In this document: positions 1 to 9,300 of the stretch, one piece after another
How the letters are laid out: every line of letters starts with the position of its first letter
Numbering within the stretch: the stretch's first letter is position 1
Assembly: GCA_028285685.1 (NCBI GenBank)
Contig: JANQOR010000013.1
Span: 1-39,096, forward strand
Origin: Cyclobacteriaceae bacterium
GTDB taxonomy: Bacteria > Bacteroidota > Bacteroidia > Cytophagales > Cyclobacteriaceae
Reading direction: 5' to 3'
Length of the DNA: 39,096 nucleotides
Translations under genes and position numbers: made by a program
Notes under the pieces: model-generated
The model's input: the letters and a program-made list of their open reading frames with translations, nothing else
The model's database searches: none
What the model was told of the DNA's origin: nothing

Positions 1-25
1 CTCTACTTTTGCCAACTCATTTTTT

Positions 26-98
26 GGTGCTGTAGCTCAGTTGGTAGAGCATCGGACTGAAAATCCGTGAGTCGGTGGTTCGAATCCACTCAGCACCA
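26..98 (+). tRNA. tRNA-Phe (GAA)
   Basis: A complete 73-nt cloverleaf can be folded by eye. The acceptor stem GGTGCTG pairs with CAGCACC and is followed by discriminator A98. The D arm is GCTC/GAGC, the anticodon loop CTGAAAA carries anticodon GAA, and the T arm is closed by GGTGG/CCACT around TTCGAAT. The anticodon stem has a U-U mismatch at its first pair. CCA is not encoded. A terminator hairpin follows within 10 bases. Confidence 0.97.
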
Positions 99-106
99 CT
101 TCATAA

Positions 107-133
107 AGCTACCCAAATCGGGTGGCTTTTTTA
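107..133 (+). terminator. Rho-independent terminator of tRNA-Phe
   Basis: The arms AGCTACCC (107-114) and GGGTGGCT (120-127) form an 8-bp stem with one G-U pair around a 5-base loop. A run of six T bases follows directly. Its place nine bases past the tRNA fits termination of that transcript. Confidence 0.8.
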
Positions 134-150
134 TTTCCCCGAATATAAAT

Positions 151-180
151 CAAATCTTCAGATTTGGTATGCATGCATAC
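151..180. promoter_or_regulatory. Paired inverted repeats ahead of the chemoreceptor gene
   Basis: CAAATC (151-156) and GATTTG (161-166) form a 6-bp inverted repeat with a TTCA loop. A perfect 14-bp palindrome, GTATGCATGCATAC (167-180), follows directly. They lie about 90 bp before the chemoreceptor start. A weak match to the Bacteroidota -7 element, TTAATTTG, is at 203-210. A role as operator is inference from symmetry and position only. Confidence 0.3.
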
Positions 181-271
181 TATTTTATGGTTCTCATTTT
201 TCTTAATTTGCAATTGACAATCCGGCTATTCTTCCTCACCACCAATTTTTAATAACCACAATACCACTCTA

Positions 272-1438
272 ATGCAGTTAGTAAGCCTTAACCAACTGAA
301 AATACGACATAAGATCACCCTAGCTTTTTCGGTCGTTATATTGATCTCAATAGGTTTTGTCAGCATCTTTATACATAATCTATCTCTAGTTCAGGATAGT
401 TTCACTCATCCAGAGGTCCTCAATGCGATAGAACAGGTCTCCAGTGAAAGCTCGAATGAGTACCAATCAAGTGTCTCCCGTTTAGACCGCATGCAGGTGC
501 AGGCCTTTGTTTTACTTGTTGCAGCTGTCCTGGCAGCTATTGTGGGAGGCTATCTTTTGTCAAAGAACATCATGGAAGAGCTCGGAATTGAGCCGTACGA
601 AGCTGCGTTAATTGCAAGTAACCTCGCCGTTGGCAATACCGGATTCGAACTGAATAAGCCGAAGATCCGAGGCGTATATAAGAATATGCGAACGATGATG
701 ATGAACTTGGGTCGAATAGTGAGAGAAACCATTCAAATTTCTGATCACCTTGGACTTTCATCGCAGCAATTTTCGTCCGGGTCTCAGAAGATAAGTGAAT
801 GGGCAAATGAACAAACTGCCTCGGCGGAAGAAGTAGCTTCCTCCATGGAGGAAATTGTCTCCTCTATTCAACAAAACACTTCCAATGCTCAAGAGACCGA
901 AAAAATTAGCAGGAAGGCGACGGAGCTAATAGTTGAAGTCAATGACTCTGTAAAACAAACCGTGTCAAAAATGAACACAGTTTCGGAAAAAATAAAGATC
1001 ATCGGAGAAATTGTCCAACAGACCAACATTCTGGCGCTCAATGCCGCCGTGGAAGCCTCTCGGGCCGGCGAACATGGAAAAGGTTTTGCTGTTATTGCTT
1101 CAGAAGTACGGAAGTTGGCGGAGAAAAGCAGTGCTGCAGCCGATGAAATTATAGAGCTTACCGAATCAAGCGTCGAAGTTGTAGGTAAGTCGGATCAGCT
1201 TTTGACAGAGGTAATACCCGATATTCAGCGGACTTCCCAACTGGTGCAGGAAATTGTATCTAGCTCCAAAGAGCAAAGTCTGTCCTCCGAACAGATTAAT
1301 AATGCACTGCAACATTTAAATGAAATCGTTCAACATAATGCAGCTGCTGCGGAGGAGATGGCAGGGAGCAGCAATGAGTTGAGGATGCAGGCAGAAAGCC
1401 TAAAGACCACAATTTCATTCTTCAAAAGAAACCAATAG
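272..1438 (+). CDS. Methyl-accepting chemotaxis protein (short-sensor type)
   Basis: This is a membrane chemoreceptor that would pass signals to the CheA/CheW array. Two membrane segments lie at about residues 15-34 and 79-96, leaving a periplasmic part of only about 45 residues, much smaller than the usual ligand-binding domains. A HAMP-like linker with [18 protein letters not shown] follows at about 105-122. The rest is a long helical signalling domain. Its conserved hairpin tip starts at E246 with [20 protein letters not shown] and continues into [16 protein letters not shown]. There is no C-terminal CheR-binding pentapeptide and no che gene nearby, so it probably feeds an array encoded elsewhere. 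The family is sure; the stimulus is unknown. Confidence 0.93.
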   Translation: MQLVSLNQLKIRHKITLAFSVVILISIGFVSIFIHNLSLVQDSFTHPEVLNAIEQVSSESSNEYQSSVSRLDRMQVQAFVLLVAAVLAAIVGGYLLSKNIMEELGIEPYEAALIASNLAVGNTGFELNKPKIRGVYKNMRTMMMNLGRIVRETIQISDHLGLSSQQFSSGSQKISEWANEQTASAEEVASSMEEIVSSIQQNTSNAQETEKISRKATELIVEVNDSVKQTVSKMNTVSEKIKIIGEIVQQTNILALNAAVEASRAGEHGKGFAVIASEVRKLAEKSSAAADEIIELTESSVEVVGKSDQLLTEVIPDIQRTSQLVQEIVSSSKEQSLSSEQINNALQHLNEIVQHNAAAAEEMAGSSNELRMQAESLKTTISFFKRNQ

Positions 1439-1504
1439 TTAAATTCCGATTTCCTCCAATAGTTCTTTCTTCTTCAAACTATACACCACAATATTTTGGA
1501 TTTT

Positions 1505-1524
1505 AATATACCGATCGGTATATT
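1505..1524. promoter_or_regulatory. TetR operator, copy 1 (autoregulatory)
   Basis: This is a perfect 20-bp palindrome with core TATACCGATCGGTATA (1507-1522). It ends 11 bases before the ATG of the TetR gene. A near-copy lies in front of the next gene at 2145-2160. Perfect symmetry, the length of a TetR-dimer site and recurrence at both promoters support an operator. A possible -7 element, TATTTTGG (1492-1499), lies just upstream, so a bound repressor would cover the start of transcription. Confidence 0.72.
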
Positions 1525-1535
1525 TGTGGCAGATT

Positions 1536-2126
1536 ATGAGAAACCCTCAACATACCAGGCAATTGATCATTGATAAAGCGTTACCCATTTTCAATACGAA
1601 GGGGTACAATGCTGCGTCGTTATCTGACATAACTACGGCAACCGGAATCACCAAAGGGGCAATATATGGCAATTTCAAAAACAAAGATGAGGTAGCCTCT
1701 GCTGCATTTGATCACGCGGTGGAGATCATCATGGGTTTACTATCAAAACATGTACGCTCCAAAAACAATGCTCCTGATAAATTACGAGCAATCGTAGATT
1801 ACTATGCAGAATATGTGAATAATCCTCCAATTCCGGGCGGTTGTCCTATTTTGAATTCTTCCATAGAAGCAGATGATAACCTACCCTTTTTGAGGTCGAA
1901 GGTTATTAGAACCATAGCTCTGATGAAAGATTCCCTTTCAAAAATTGTAAATCGTGGTATTCTGGAAGGGCAGATTAGACGCGGGGTTGATGCCGAGGAG
2001 CTCGGAGTGTTTTTCTATGCCACAATTGAAGGTGCCATTTCTCTTTCACGTATTGAGGGGGATGGAAGGTCATATAAGCACGTTAGGAATGTTTTGTACA
2101 AAATGATTGAAGAAATTTCGACATAA
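1536..2126 (+). CDS. TetR/AcrR family transcriptional regulator
   Basis: This 196-residue DNA-binding repressor has an N-terminal helix-turn-helix at about residues 29-48 (LSDITTATGITKGAIYGNF). A C-terminal ligand-binding part carries GGCPILNSSIEADD, typical of one TetR branch. ATG 1536 was chosen. An in-frame TTG four codons upstream would place the start inside the operator palindrome. The gene is followed after 43 bp by an alpha/beta hydrolase with a related operator, so it probably represses itself and that hydrolase. The inducer is unknown; a substrate or product of the hydrolase is a reasonable guess. Confidence 0.93.
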   Translation: MRNPQHTRQLIIDKALPIFNTKGYNAASLSDITTATGITKGAIYGNFKNKDEVASAAFDHAVEIIMGLLSKHVRSKNNAPDKLRAIVDYYAEYVNNPPIPGGCPILNSSIEADDNLPFLRSKVIRTIALMKDSLSKIVNRGILEGQIRRGVDAEELGVFFYATIEGAISLSRIEGDGRSYKHVRNVLYKMIEEIST

Positions 2127-2144
2127 ATTTTTTTTATCCGTATA

Positions 2145-2160
2145 AATACCAATCGGTATA
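2145..2160. promoter_or_regulatory. TetR operator, copy 2 (hydrolase promoter)
   Basis: AATACCAATCGGTATA matches the core of the palindrome at 1505-1524. The right half-site TCGGTAT is identical and the left half has a G-to-A change. It ends ten bases before the hydrolase ATG and lies in the 43-bp gap between the TetR gene and the hydrolase. The imperfect symmetry suggests weaker binding than copy 1; that is inference. Confidence 0.62.
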
Positions 2161-2169
2161 TAATATCTG

Positions 2170-3087
2170 ATGATGAAAGAGACAACAACTTACATAGCAG
2201 TTGAAAACGAGGACATGGGGAGACCGGCGGATCGTCCTGAAAAGACAAATTGGAAAATTGAGCTTATTAAGAAGGGTTTGAGTGTCCTCCAGCATGCTTC
2301 TCCGAAAAAATCAGCAGAAATTATCTGGCACTATTTCACAATGCCGGGAAGGACTAAGTTTTCAGAACCCCAAAAAAAACTACTAAGTGAAGCACAGATC
2401 ATTGAATCCAATTACAAAGGAGATCGCGTGGTCGCTTATAGATGGGGGTCAGAGGGCCCCAAAGTGCTTGTCTGCCATGGCTGGCGATCAAAGATTGCCG
2501 ACTTCAGAAGAATGATTGAAGCATTCCTTGACATGGGTTATGTTGTGGAAGGTATTGACATGCGAGCCCATGGACAGTCGGAGGGCAAGCACACAGCCTT
2601 ACCTGAGTTTCGGGACATCATCAAAAATCACTACGTCAAACATGGTCCATATGAAGCCGTGATCGGCTACTCACTTGGGGGAATAGCTTCAGGTATTGTA
2701 TTAAATGAGCTTTCCAAAGTGATGCACCCAAAGCACTATTACTTGCTTTCAGCACCGCCCTATGTTCGATATTTCTTTCGTGATCTCATTAACCAGGTTG
2801 GGTGTAACGAATCAGTATATAACGCGATGTGTGGCCTTGTAGAAAGCTATTATCACCAGGACATCGATTACTTTGATTTAAGGGATAAAGTAACACATCT
2901 GAGTCAGATAAACACACATCTAATGTATTGTGAAAACGATGAAATGGTTCCTTTCGATAAGGGCGAAGAGCTAGAGACCGCCTGGTCAAATGCGTCATTC
3001 GTACACGCCAAAGGTCTCGGACACTATAAGATCATAGCAAATGGATCAATTATCAAGTACATAACAAAAACTATAAAAGAAAAATGA
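2170..3087 (+). CDS. Alpha/beta hydrolase, TetR-controlled
   Basis: This 305-residue serine hydrolase lacks a signal peptide and is probably cytoplasmic. The oxyanion-hole HGW lies at 103-105, the nucleophile elbow is GYSLGG with S168, the acid is probably D257 in CENDEMVPF, and the base is probably H285 in GLGHYKI. The segment IDMRAHGQSEG is typical of esterase or lipase-like hydrolases. The first 70 residues are helical and unlike the core fold. ATG 2173 is an equally possible start. It directly follows the TetR gene with a shared operator sequence, so it is probably inducible. The substrate cannot be read from the sequence. Confidence 0.88.
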   Translation: MMKETTTYIAVENEDMGRPADRPEKTNWKIELIKKGLSVLQHASPKKSAEIIWHYFTMPGRTKFSEPQKKLLSEAQIIESNYKGDRVVAYRWGSEGPKVLVCHGWRSKIADFRRMIEAFLDMGYVVEGIDMRAHGQSEGKHTALPEFRDIIKNHYVKHGPYEAVIGYSLGGIASGIVLNELSKVMHPKHYYLLSAPPYVRYFFRDLINQVGCNESVYNAMCGLVESYYHQDIDYFDLRDKVTHLSQINTHLMYCENDEMVPFDKGEELETAWSNASFVHAKGLGHYKIIANGSIIKYITKTIKEK

Positions 3088-3351
3088 AATCGATAAAAAC
3101 AAAAATCAACGAACTTAAAGAGACGATAGTTTTAATAAGGTATCTGATAAAGACACAATCTCTTTTCCAATTCATCCTGGAATAAGCTGCGTAAAGGGTG
3201 ACCTCTAGGAGTATGTAAACCAAAATGGAACCCTCAATGCCTCAACAATTGAAGGACTTAACAAAAAGCCATGCAATCGCAACTTCAAATGCTTACCTGG
3301 GGGTCGACTCAAATCTGCATTGAGTTAATTGAATCCGTTCAAAATGAGGTG
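3088..3351. other. Intergenic gap between convergent genes, no gene seen
   Basis: These 264 bases separate the hydrolase stop from the rluB stop. No credible reading frame is present. A weak hairpin ACTCAA/TTGAGT (3307-3312 and 3320-3325) is visible but lacks a T-tract on either strand. Both flanking genes read into this gap, so terminators are expected here, but I do not see a convincing one. Confidence 0.5.
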
Positions 3352-4098
3352 CTATTTGATGCCCTTTATGGCCATCACTTCTTTAGGACTTAGGTGTCGA
3401 AATTTTCCCCTCGGAAGATTCTTCTTAGTAAGCGTAGCAAACATAACTCGATCGAGTTTCTTCACCTTATATCCTAGGTGTTCAAATATTCTTCGGACAA
3501 TCCTGTTCCGGCCAATATGGATTTCTATACCAAGGACAGAGCTATCATCTCCAACTATAGCAAGTTCAGATACGGGCGCAGGGCCATCCTCCAGTTCAAT
3601 TCCCTCAAGTATCTCATTGAAATGTTCTTTGGAAATTGGCTTATCGAGCTCAACCTGGTAGATCTTTTTTACCTTGTGTGATGGATGAGTGAGTTTCTTG
3701 GCGGTTTCTCCATCATTTGTAAATAGGAGTAACCCGCTGGTCTCGCGATCCAGTCGGCCAACAGGGTAGATTCGTTCATTACAAGCTTTTTCAACCAAGG
3801 ACATCACCGTCTTTCTCTCGTGTGGGTCGTCAGTGGTTGTAATAAACCCCTTGGGCTTGTTAAGTAGGACATATTGATGGCTTTGTGATTTCAAAGTATG
3901 CCCCTTGTAAACTACTTTATCAGATTTTCTCACCTTAAAGCCCATCTCTCTTACCACCTTCCCATTCACTTTGATCTTGCCGTCAGCGATAAGATTGTCA
4001 GCATCTCTCCGCGAGCAGACGCCTGCGTTAGCTATAAACTTGTTCAAACGTACTTCAGAGGGCTTGGCAGGTGGAGATTTTCTCTTTGGCCTTTTCAT
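3352..4098 (-). CDS. rluB: 23S rRNA pseudouridine synthase, RluB/RsuA family
   Basis: The protein has 248 residues and converts a specific uridine of ribosomal RNA to pseudouridine. An N-terminal S4 RNA-binding domain (about 16-62, VRLNKFIANAGVCSRRDAD) is followed by the catalytic domain. The catalytic Asp is D117 in GRLDRETSG, and KPKG precedes it at about 81-84. RNRIVRRIFEHLGYKV is typical of the RsuA/RluB/E/F branch. The basic start MKRPKRKSPP probably also contacts RNA. Its ATG overlaps the scpB stop by four bases, so the two are translationally coupled. Exact target site (RluB versus RsuA) is inferred from common Bacteroidota annotation. Confidence 0.9.
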   Translation of the reverse strand: MKRPKRKSPPAKPSEVRLNKFIANAGVCSRRDADNLIADGKIKVNGKVVREMGFKVRKSDKVVYKGHTLKSQSHQYVLLNKPKGFITTTDDPHERKTVMSLVEKACNERIYPVGRLDRETSGLLLFTNDGETAKKLTHPSHKVKKIYQVELDKPISKEHFNEILEGIELEDGPAPVSELAIVGDDSSVLGIEIHIGRNRIVRRIFEHLGYKVKKLDRVMFATLTKKNLPRGKFRHLSPKEVMAIKGIK

Positions 4099-4655
4099 TC
4101 CTGCTCCTTGCCGATGGAGTTCTCCTCAGTTGCAAAATCCTTCGGAGTTGGAAGTTCCTTAAGATCATTGATCCCAAAGTAGTCCATGAACTTTTGACTC
4201 GTTCCGTACAAAAGCGGCCTACCAACACCATCCGTCTTTCCGCGAATTTCGATTAGCTCTTTTTCAAGCAATTTTTGAATGGAGTAGTCACAGCTAACTC
4301 CACGAATTTGCTCCGCCTCACTTTTTGTGACAGGCTGTTTGTAGGCTATTATCGATAAGGTCTCCAAAGCAGAGTTTGACAGTCTTTTTTTTGACTGTTG
4401 TTTCAATAAAATTCCGATACTAGCTTGATATGCTGGTTTTGTCAGAAATTGATATCCTCCGCCAGATTTAATCAATTCAAAGGAGAAGGTATCAGTCTTA
4501 AATTTTTGCTGGATGGTATTAAGTCCATCGGAAACATCTTTTGAGGGCACATCCGCATCAAACATCTCCTTCAGGCAATTCTGAATTTCACCCTCAGTGA
4601 TGGGCTTGGGAGAGCAAAACACCAACGCCTCAATATGATTTGCCAGGTAGTCCAT
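4095..4655 (-). CDS. scpB: Segregation and condensation protein B
   Basis: ScpB is the winged-helix kite subunit that binds ScpA and SMC in the chromosome condensation complex. The 186-residue product shows the typical N-terminus (IEALVFCSPKPITEGEI) and the second winged helix with LETLSIIAYKQPVTKSEAEQIRG followed by GRPLLYGTSQKFMDYFGI. scpA is not next to it, so the complex is encoded at separate sites. Its start shares one base with the stop of the dksA-like gene and its stop overlaps the rluB start, so all three form a tightly coupled operon. Confidence 0.94.
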   Translation of the reverse strand: MDYLANHIEALVFCSPKPITEGEIQNCLKEMFDADVPSKDVSDGLNTIQQKFKTDTFSFELIKSGGGYQFLTKPAYQASIGILLKQQSKKRLSNSALETLSIIAYKQPVTKSEAEQIRGVSCDYSIQKLLEKELIEIRGKTDGVGRPLLYGTSQKFMDYFGINDLKELPTPKDFATEENSIGKEQE

Positions 4656-5038
4656 CAGGACTTGTTCATCTTCGCTGCAATACTGTGTTGTGTGTGCGGC
4701 ACTGCCCTAAGTCGTTCCTTCGAGATGAGCTTTCCTGTGTCGATGCAGATACCGTATGTCCCGTTCTTGATTCGAACGAGCGCATTTTCCAGGTTATTAA
4801 TGAATTTCTGTTGACGTCCTGCCAGTTGGCTTAATTGTTCCTTCTCCGCGGTATCAGCACCATCTTCAAGTGTCTTCACGGATGAAAAATTGTCGCCTGA
4901 GTCATCTGACTCCCTCGTGAGTGAGGCTTTCAGGGTACTTAGTTCTTGTTGTGCTTTCTCAAGCTTCTCTTTTATAAGAGCTTCAAATTCTTTGAGTTCT
5001 TTCTCTGTATATCTAGTCTTAGCTGCCTTTGCACTCAT
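4655..5038 (-). CDS. DksA/TraR family protein with degenerate zinc finger
   Basis: This 127-residue helical protein belongs to the DksA/TraR family that binds the RNA polymerase secondary channel. Residues 10-45 and 60-92 are predicted coiled-coil. The ending is YGICIDTGKLISKERLRAVP. Only the first of the four zinc-binding Cys remains (C98): the second is Thr, and the C-terminal pair is replaced in TQHSIAAK. As I recall, Cys-poor versions like this are common in Bacteroidota, so loss of zinc is probably ancestral. ATG 5038 was chosen because the upstream open frame has no family resemblance. It heads the operon with scpB and rluB. Confidence 0.85.
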   Translation of the reverse strand: MSAKAAKTRYTEKELKEFEALIKEKLEKAQQELSTLKASLTRESDDSGDNFSSVKTLEDGADTAEKEQLSQLAGRQQKFINNLENALVRIKNGTYGICIDTGKLISKERLRAVPHTQHSIAAKMNKS

Positions 5039-5298
5039 TCTCGTAGCATTTAAAGTCCATAAAAATGGTTTTGCATGGCGAAAATACCCGAAATGAATGA
5101 GAAATTGAGGATTAACAATTGAGAAATAGGCGGGAACTCGGAAATCATCTAGTGAATAGATCCACTCTTTTGAAACCAAGACAATAAAGCTTTGTCTTTA
5201 ATAGTGGATAAGCGGCTGACAAATAGGTAACAATCTGATCAATGAAGTGGGTTGTGGCCACCGTTCGATAAGTTCGCCGAAGAGATATTCACATCGCA

Positions 5299-6228
5299 AT
5301 GAACTTGACAAGAATTGTAGGGTTATTACTTTTATCGTATATGCTAGTTCTCGAGAGCTGCAAGAACAAAATCTATCCAGCACCACTTGGCTTCAGCGAA
5401 GAATTGACATTCGATACACATCGAGAAGTTGAAGTCGGTTGGGAAAGCACCGACGGAATAGTATTAAGTGGTACTCTTTTCTTTCCTAGAGATGCGGGGA
5501 TTTACGCTGCTGTAATCTGGCATTTTGGGAGTAATAAATGGACTAGAAGTCCTTTTGATAATAGTGCCGCAAAGAGATGGCTGGAAAATGGAATCGCAGT
5601 GTTGACATACGACAAGCGCGGTGTCGGAAAGTCTCAAGGTGAATGCTGTCCCTTTGCGGATCCAGATTACTTCTTAAACTTAGGACAAGATGTTCTGTCA
5701 GGTGCTCGGCTAATTGCTGAACATCCCGAGATTGACCCAAACAAGGTTGGTGCATTTGGATTCAGTCAGGGCGGATGGGTTCTGCCCGTTGCAGCAGCTG
5801 AGTCTGGAGGGACGATCGCATTTACAATCATTGGGTCAGGCCCGACGGTCACTCTTGGCGAAGAACTCCTCTACAGTGCTCTAACAGGCGAAAATGACTG
5901 TCGACCATCAGGTTTGTCTATGGAAGAGATCGATCGGCAACTGAAGGAAGAAGGCCCCTCGTTGTTTGACCCATTGCCATACCTTTTAAGAATGCAAAAT
6001 CCTGGTTTGTGGATATTTGGAGAGGTGGATTTAAGTGTACCAGTCCGTCAATCAATAGCCATCCTTGATACATTGATCAACAATGAAAACAAACCCTTCA
6101 CACATATCACGATTCCAAACGCGAATCATGGTTGGATAATCGATGGAGGAATTTGTCCTTCAGGCGAAAACGAACAGGAAGTTGATATGCTGCCTCAAAT
6201 ATTTCAGTGGATATCTGACCAAATCTAA
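5299..6228 (+). CDS. Alpha/beta hydrolase, probable lipoprotein
   Basis: The N-terminus has a hydrophobic segment (about 5-18) ending at LESC, a probable lipobox with Cys21, so the enzyme is likely anchored in the envelope. The Glu at -2 is unusual. The hydrolase core shows GFSQGGW with nucleophile S156, GEVDLSVP with D244, and NANHGW with H277. The fold resembles dienelactone hydrolase or acyl-peptidase-like hydrolases (DKRGVGKSQGE at about 111-121). Its own promoter should lie in the 260-bp gap shared with the divergent dksA-like gene. It is not similar enough by eye to the hydrolase at 2170 to call them paralogues. The substrate is unknown. Confidence 0.86.
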   Translation: MNLTRIVGLLLLSYMLVLESCKNKIYPAPLGFSEELTFDTHREVEVGWESTDGIVLSGTLFFPRDAGIYAAVIWHFGSNKWTRSPFDNSAAKRWLENGIAVLTYDKRGVGKSQGECCPFADPDYFLNLGQDVLSGARLIAEHPEIDPNKVGAFGFSQGGWVLPVAAAESGGTIAFTIIGSGPTVTLGEELLYSALTGENDCRPSGLSMEEIDRQLKEEGPSLFDPLPYLLRMQNPGLWIFGEVDLSVPVRQSIAILDTLINNENKPFTHITIPNANHGWIIDGGICPSGENEQEVDMLPQIFQWISDQI

Positions 6229-6283
6229 AATCTCTTGATGCCTAAGTGCAACTTATAATTCTGTCGATTTGGCCAAAACAATT

Positions 6284-6304
6284 ACATTGTCAGTATGACA
6301 ATGT
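6284..6304 (-). terminator. Probable terminator hairpin after the giant repeat gene
   Basis: A perfect 9-bp stem, ACATTGTCA/TGACAATGT, closes a 3-base loop. Read on the minus strand it lies ten bases past the stop of the giant gene and is followed by TAATTGTTTT, a moderate T-rich tail. On the plus strand it follows the hydrolase but has no T-tract. Confidence 0.5.
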
Positions 6305-6313
6305 GGCGAACTG

Positions 6314-9300
6314 CTAAAAATCCCTCCCGACCACAATTGTATCTTTGATCACATCAGAATTCCCATTGCTGTCAAAAACTTCAAAAAGAACAACATAATA
6401 ACCCAGGCGAGCCATTTCGCCGGAATTTGTGGTACCATCCCATCGGACAAATCCTTCAGTAGAGAGCAGTGCTCCTTCAGCTACGTTCTTAATGAGCCTG
6501 CCGGTTTGGTCATAGATGGTGATATTGGCAAACTTTCCAGGATCATGAAACTGGTATTTAATCGTCGTAAAATCTCTTCCAGATCCTGAATTACCGGGAA
6601 CAAAGACTTTTGGTTCTACCTCAACCGCCCCAGCAGCTACAACCTGGCTTAAGATCGCCTGTGAATTTGGTGAGCCTGGTGTAGCAAAACCCGCGACACT
6701 CGAGGCAGATCTCCAATTATTTGGATCATTTACATCTGCCTCAAATGATATCCTTTCCAAGGAAACGCCGTCAGTACTTTCGAGAAGATCATAATGAAAA
6801 TCATTCTCATAATGGAAGATTTCTTCCAATTCACTCAAGTGATTAAGGAGAACGACATTCCCTGAATCATTAGCATATGTCGGAAGAGATGCCACTTCAT
6901 AAATATTCTCAATCGTGCCTTGTGGATAATTGTCAAATAAAATCGTAACGTCAGTGGTAAAAGCAAAATGATCTCCTGGGCTGATTATTAACGTGTTTTG
7001 CGAGATAACTTTCTCATCACTTATCCCAGCATCCGTTACTCGTGCCAATTGCCACTCATTAAGATCTATATACTTAGCCGAAGCATTATGCAATTCCACA
7101 AAATCAACTCCACCTGTTCGTGGATTGAAAAGAACCTCACTCAGAAGAATATCCCCAGTCCCAGCCGTAGAGGGTAGTGCGACAATTAGGTTGTTTTCCT
7201 GCACCAGATTTCCATTGCAATCGGTAACATTTATCAATTGGAAGGAGTAGGATGTGCTTTCTTTCAGGTTTTCACCGAGCGAAACAAAAATTGATTTTGG
7301 AAAGAGGAAGTGAAAATTAACAGAAGCAACATTAATACTTGGTTCAAATGATATTGTACCGATAGCTGCAACACGTGGATCAATGTTTTCATTAAAATCC
7401 ACTCTAAGTTCAGAGGCGGTTAATGCGACTGCACTACTAACCACTGGTCCAAAATTGTCAGGAATGCTCTGGCTAACCGAATTTGGAGAGCCTGGCGAAC
7501 CTCCGTCATTATCGACCGAACTCACCCAGTTGAACTCCTCAACACAGGGACTTAAGATATCTCTCATCTCAAGCGAATATCCACCTTCTGAGCGCTTTTC
7601 ATCATGCCAGTCGCTTGAATAGCTTACCGAAAAGATCAATTCCTCATCATGGGATAAATAAAGTTGCTCTCCGGAATTGCTTAAAGAGGGGAAATCGGAT
7701 ACTCCAATCACTTTTGCGCTTAGAAATTTTGAAACGTTGGATGTTGATGTCAACACGTAGTATTCGAAAGGAAAAAGTAGAATTTCTGGTAGTTCAGAAC
7801 TACTCGTAGGATCTGAAAACATCAGGTTTTCTATACTCAAGATCTCGGAAGTATTGTTATATAATTCTACGAATTCAACTTCAGGAAGCCCCGCCGATGG
7901 ATCCGGATCACTAAGAATTTCTGTAATCAGAATTTCGTTAAAGGTTGGTGCTCTGCCAACACCAAAATTTACCATGGTGCTTGTGAGAGCATTCCCCCAA
8001 CAGTCTGTCACATTGGATATGTTCATTTGGTAAATCACCCCTTCATCCAAGGACTCAGCGAAAAAAATATCCACCGAAGTAGGGAACTCACCAACACTAA
8101 TATCAGAAATGGAGAGATTGGAGATTTCATAACTACCGCTCATCAAGCTAAGCGCATCCATCGTTTCGGAAAAATTAACGGTGAGGCTCTGGTCAAAATT
8201 CCACGAGAGAACTTCAGGAGATTCGCTGTCAGCTGTGTCGTCAAAAACAGAATTTTGCTGCCCTGGAGTACTGCCACTTGCAGCAGTTGAAATCCTGTAG
8301 CTGTTTTCTGATATACATGGATCATTGGAATTTACAAGTTCAGCGCTTTTCCCTTGCTCCGATTCGGGATAAGACAATTCAAAAATGATCAGTCCATCAG
8401 CATTTCTAAGTATAATATCATCGGAAGAGTTATTTAGGGACCTGAATCCTGGCACGATAAGTACTTCTCCAAGACCTTCATATATTTCTGGATTGTCATC
8501 TGGAGCAAGTATTAGCAATTCAGCTGGCTCTAAAACTCTGCTAGGAAAGTCTCCAGAACTTCCTGAAGCGTCACTTACCGTCCAGTTTTCCAATTCGAGG
8601 TAGTTCGCCGTGTTATTTAAGATTTCAATGAACTCGCCGTTGACTTCACCTTCATTGAGCGGATTCGCCATGTATTCATTCACCAGGACATCACCAGGCA
8701 TGGCATTTTGGGTAGCTATAAAAACAAAGTCGACAGTTGTTCCCGTCTCAATTTGATTACCTGATAGATCTTGAACGTTACTCACTGACAAAACTCTGAC
8801 TTCCGTTGATATCAGTTCTGATACTATAAGATTCACTACTGTGCTATTCTCTGCATCCAGTATAGCTGAAGTGACTGTGATTCCACCGTCGACTGAATAG
8901 TTTAGCACATTTTGACTGCTAACAGGGGTGACTTGTTCACTGAAGATTAACCGCAATTGGGTAGACGAAACAACTGCCAGATCTGAAATGGTCGGTCGTA
9001 TAGTATTTGGAGTATTATCAAAAATGGAGTTTTGCTCTCCAGGGGTACCGCCATCGGGATCGGTGGAAAGGCCATAGTTATATTCAGAGAAATCAGGACC
9101 ATCAGGGTTAATTAACTCTGTGCTCACCCCTAAACTCGCAGTAGTAAATGTGATAGAATAGATCTCAACCATACTTCCATTGGTGATAGTGATAGCATCA
9201 CCCCTGTTATTCAAAGAAGGGAAACCTGCCACCTCTACTACATCACCGAAATTCACAAAAGAACTACTCGTGCCACTTGGAACTAATATCACATATTCGT

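Noticed and set aside
67-252. Open frame of 61 codons overlapping tRNA-Phe and its terminator.
   Set aside because: It runs through the tRNA and a terminator stem and has no protein-like features.
3307-3325. Hairpin ACTCAA/TTGAGT after rluB as a terminator.
   Set aside because: The stem is short and no T-tract follows on either strand.
5039-5179. N-terminal extension of the DksA-like protein by 47 residues.
   Set aside because: The extra residues do not resemble the family, and ATG 5038 gives a normal length.
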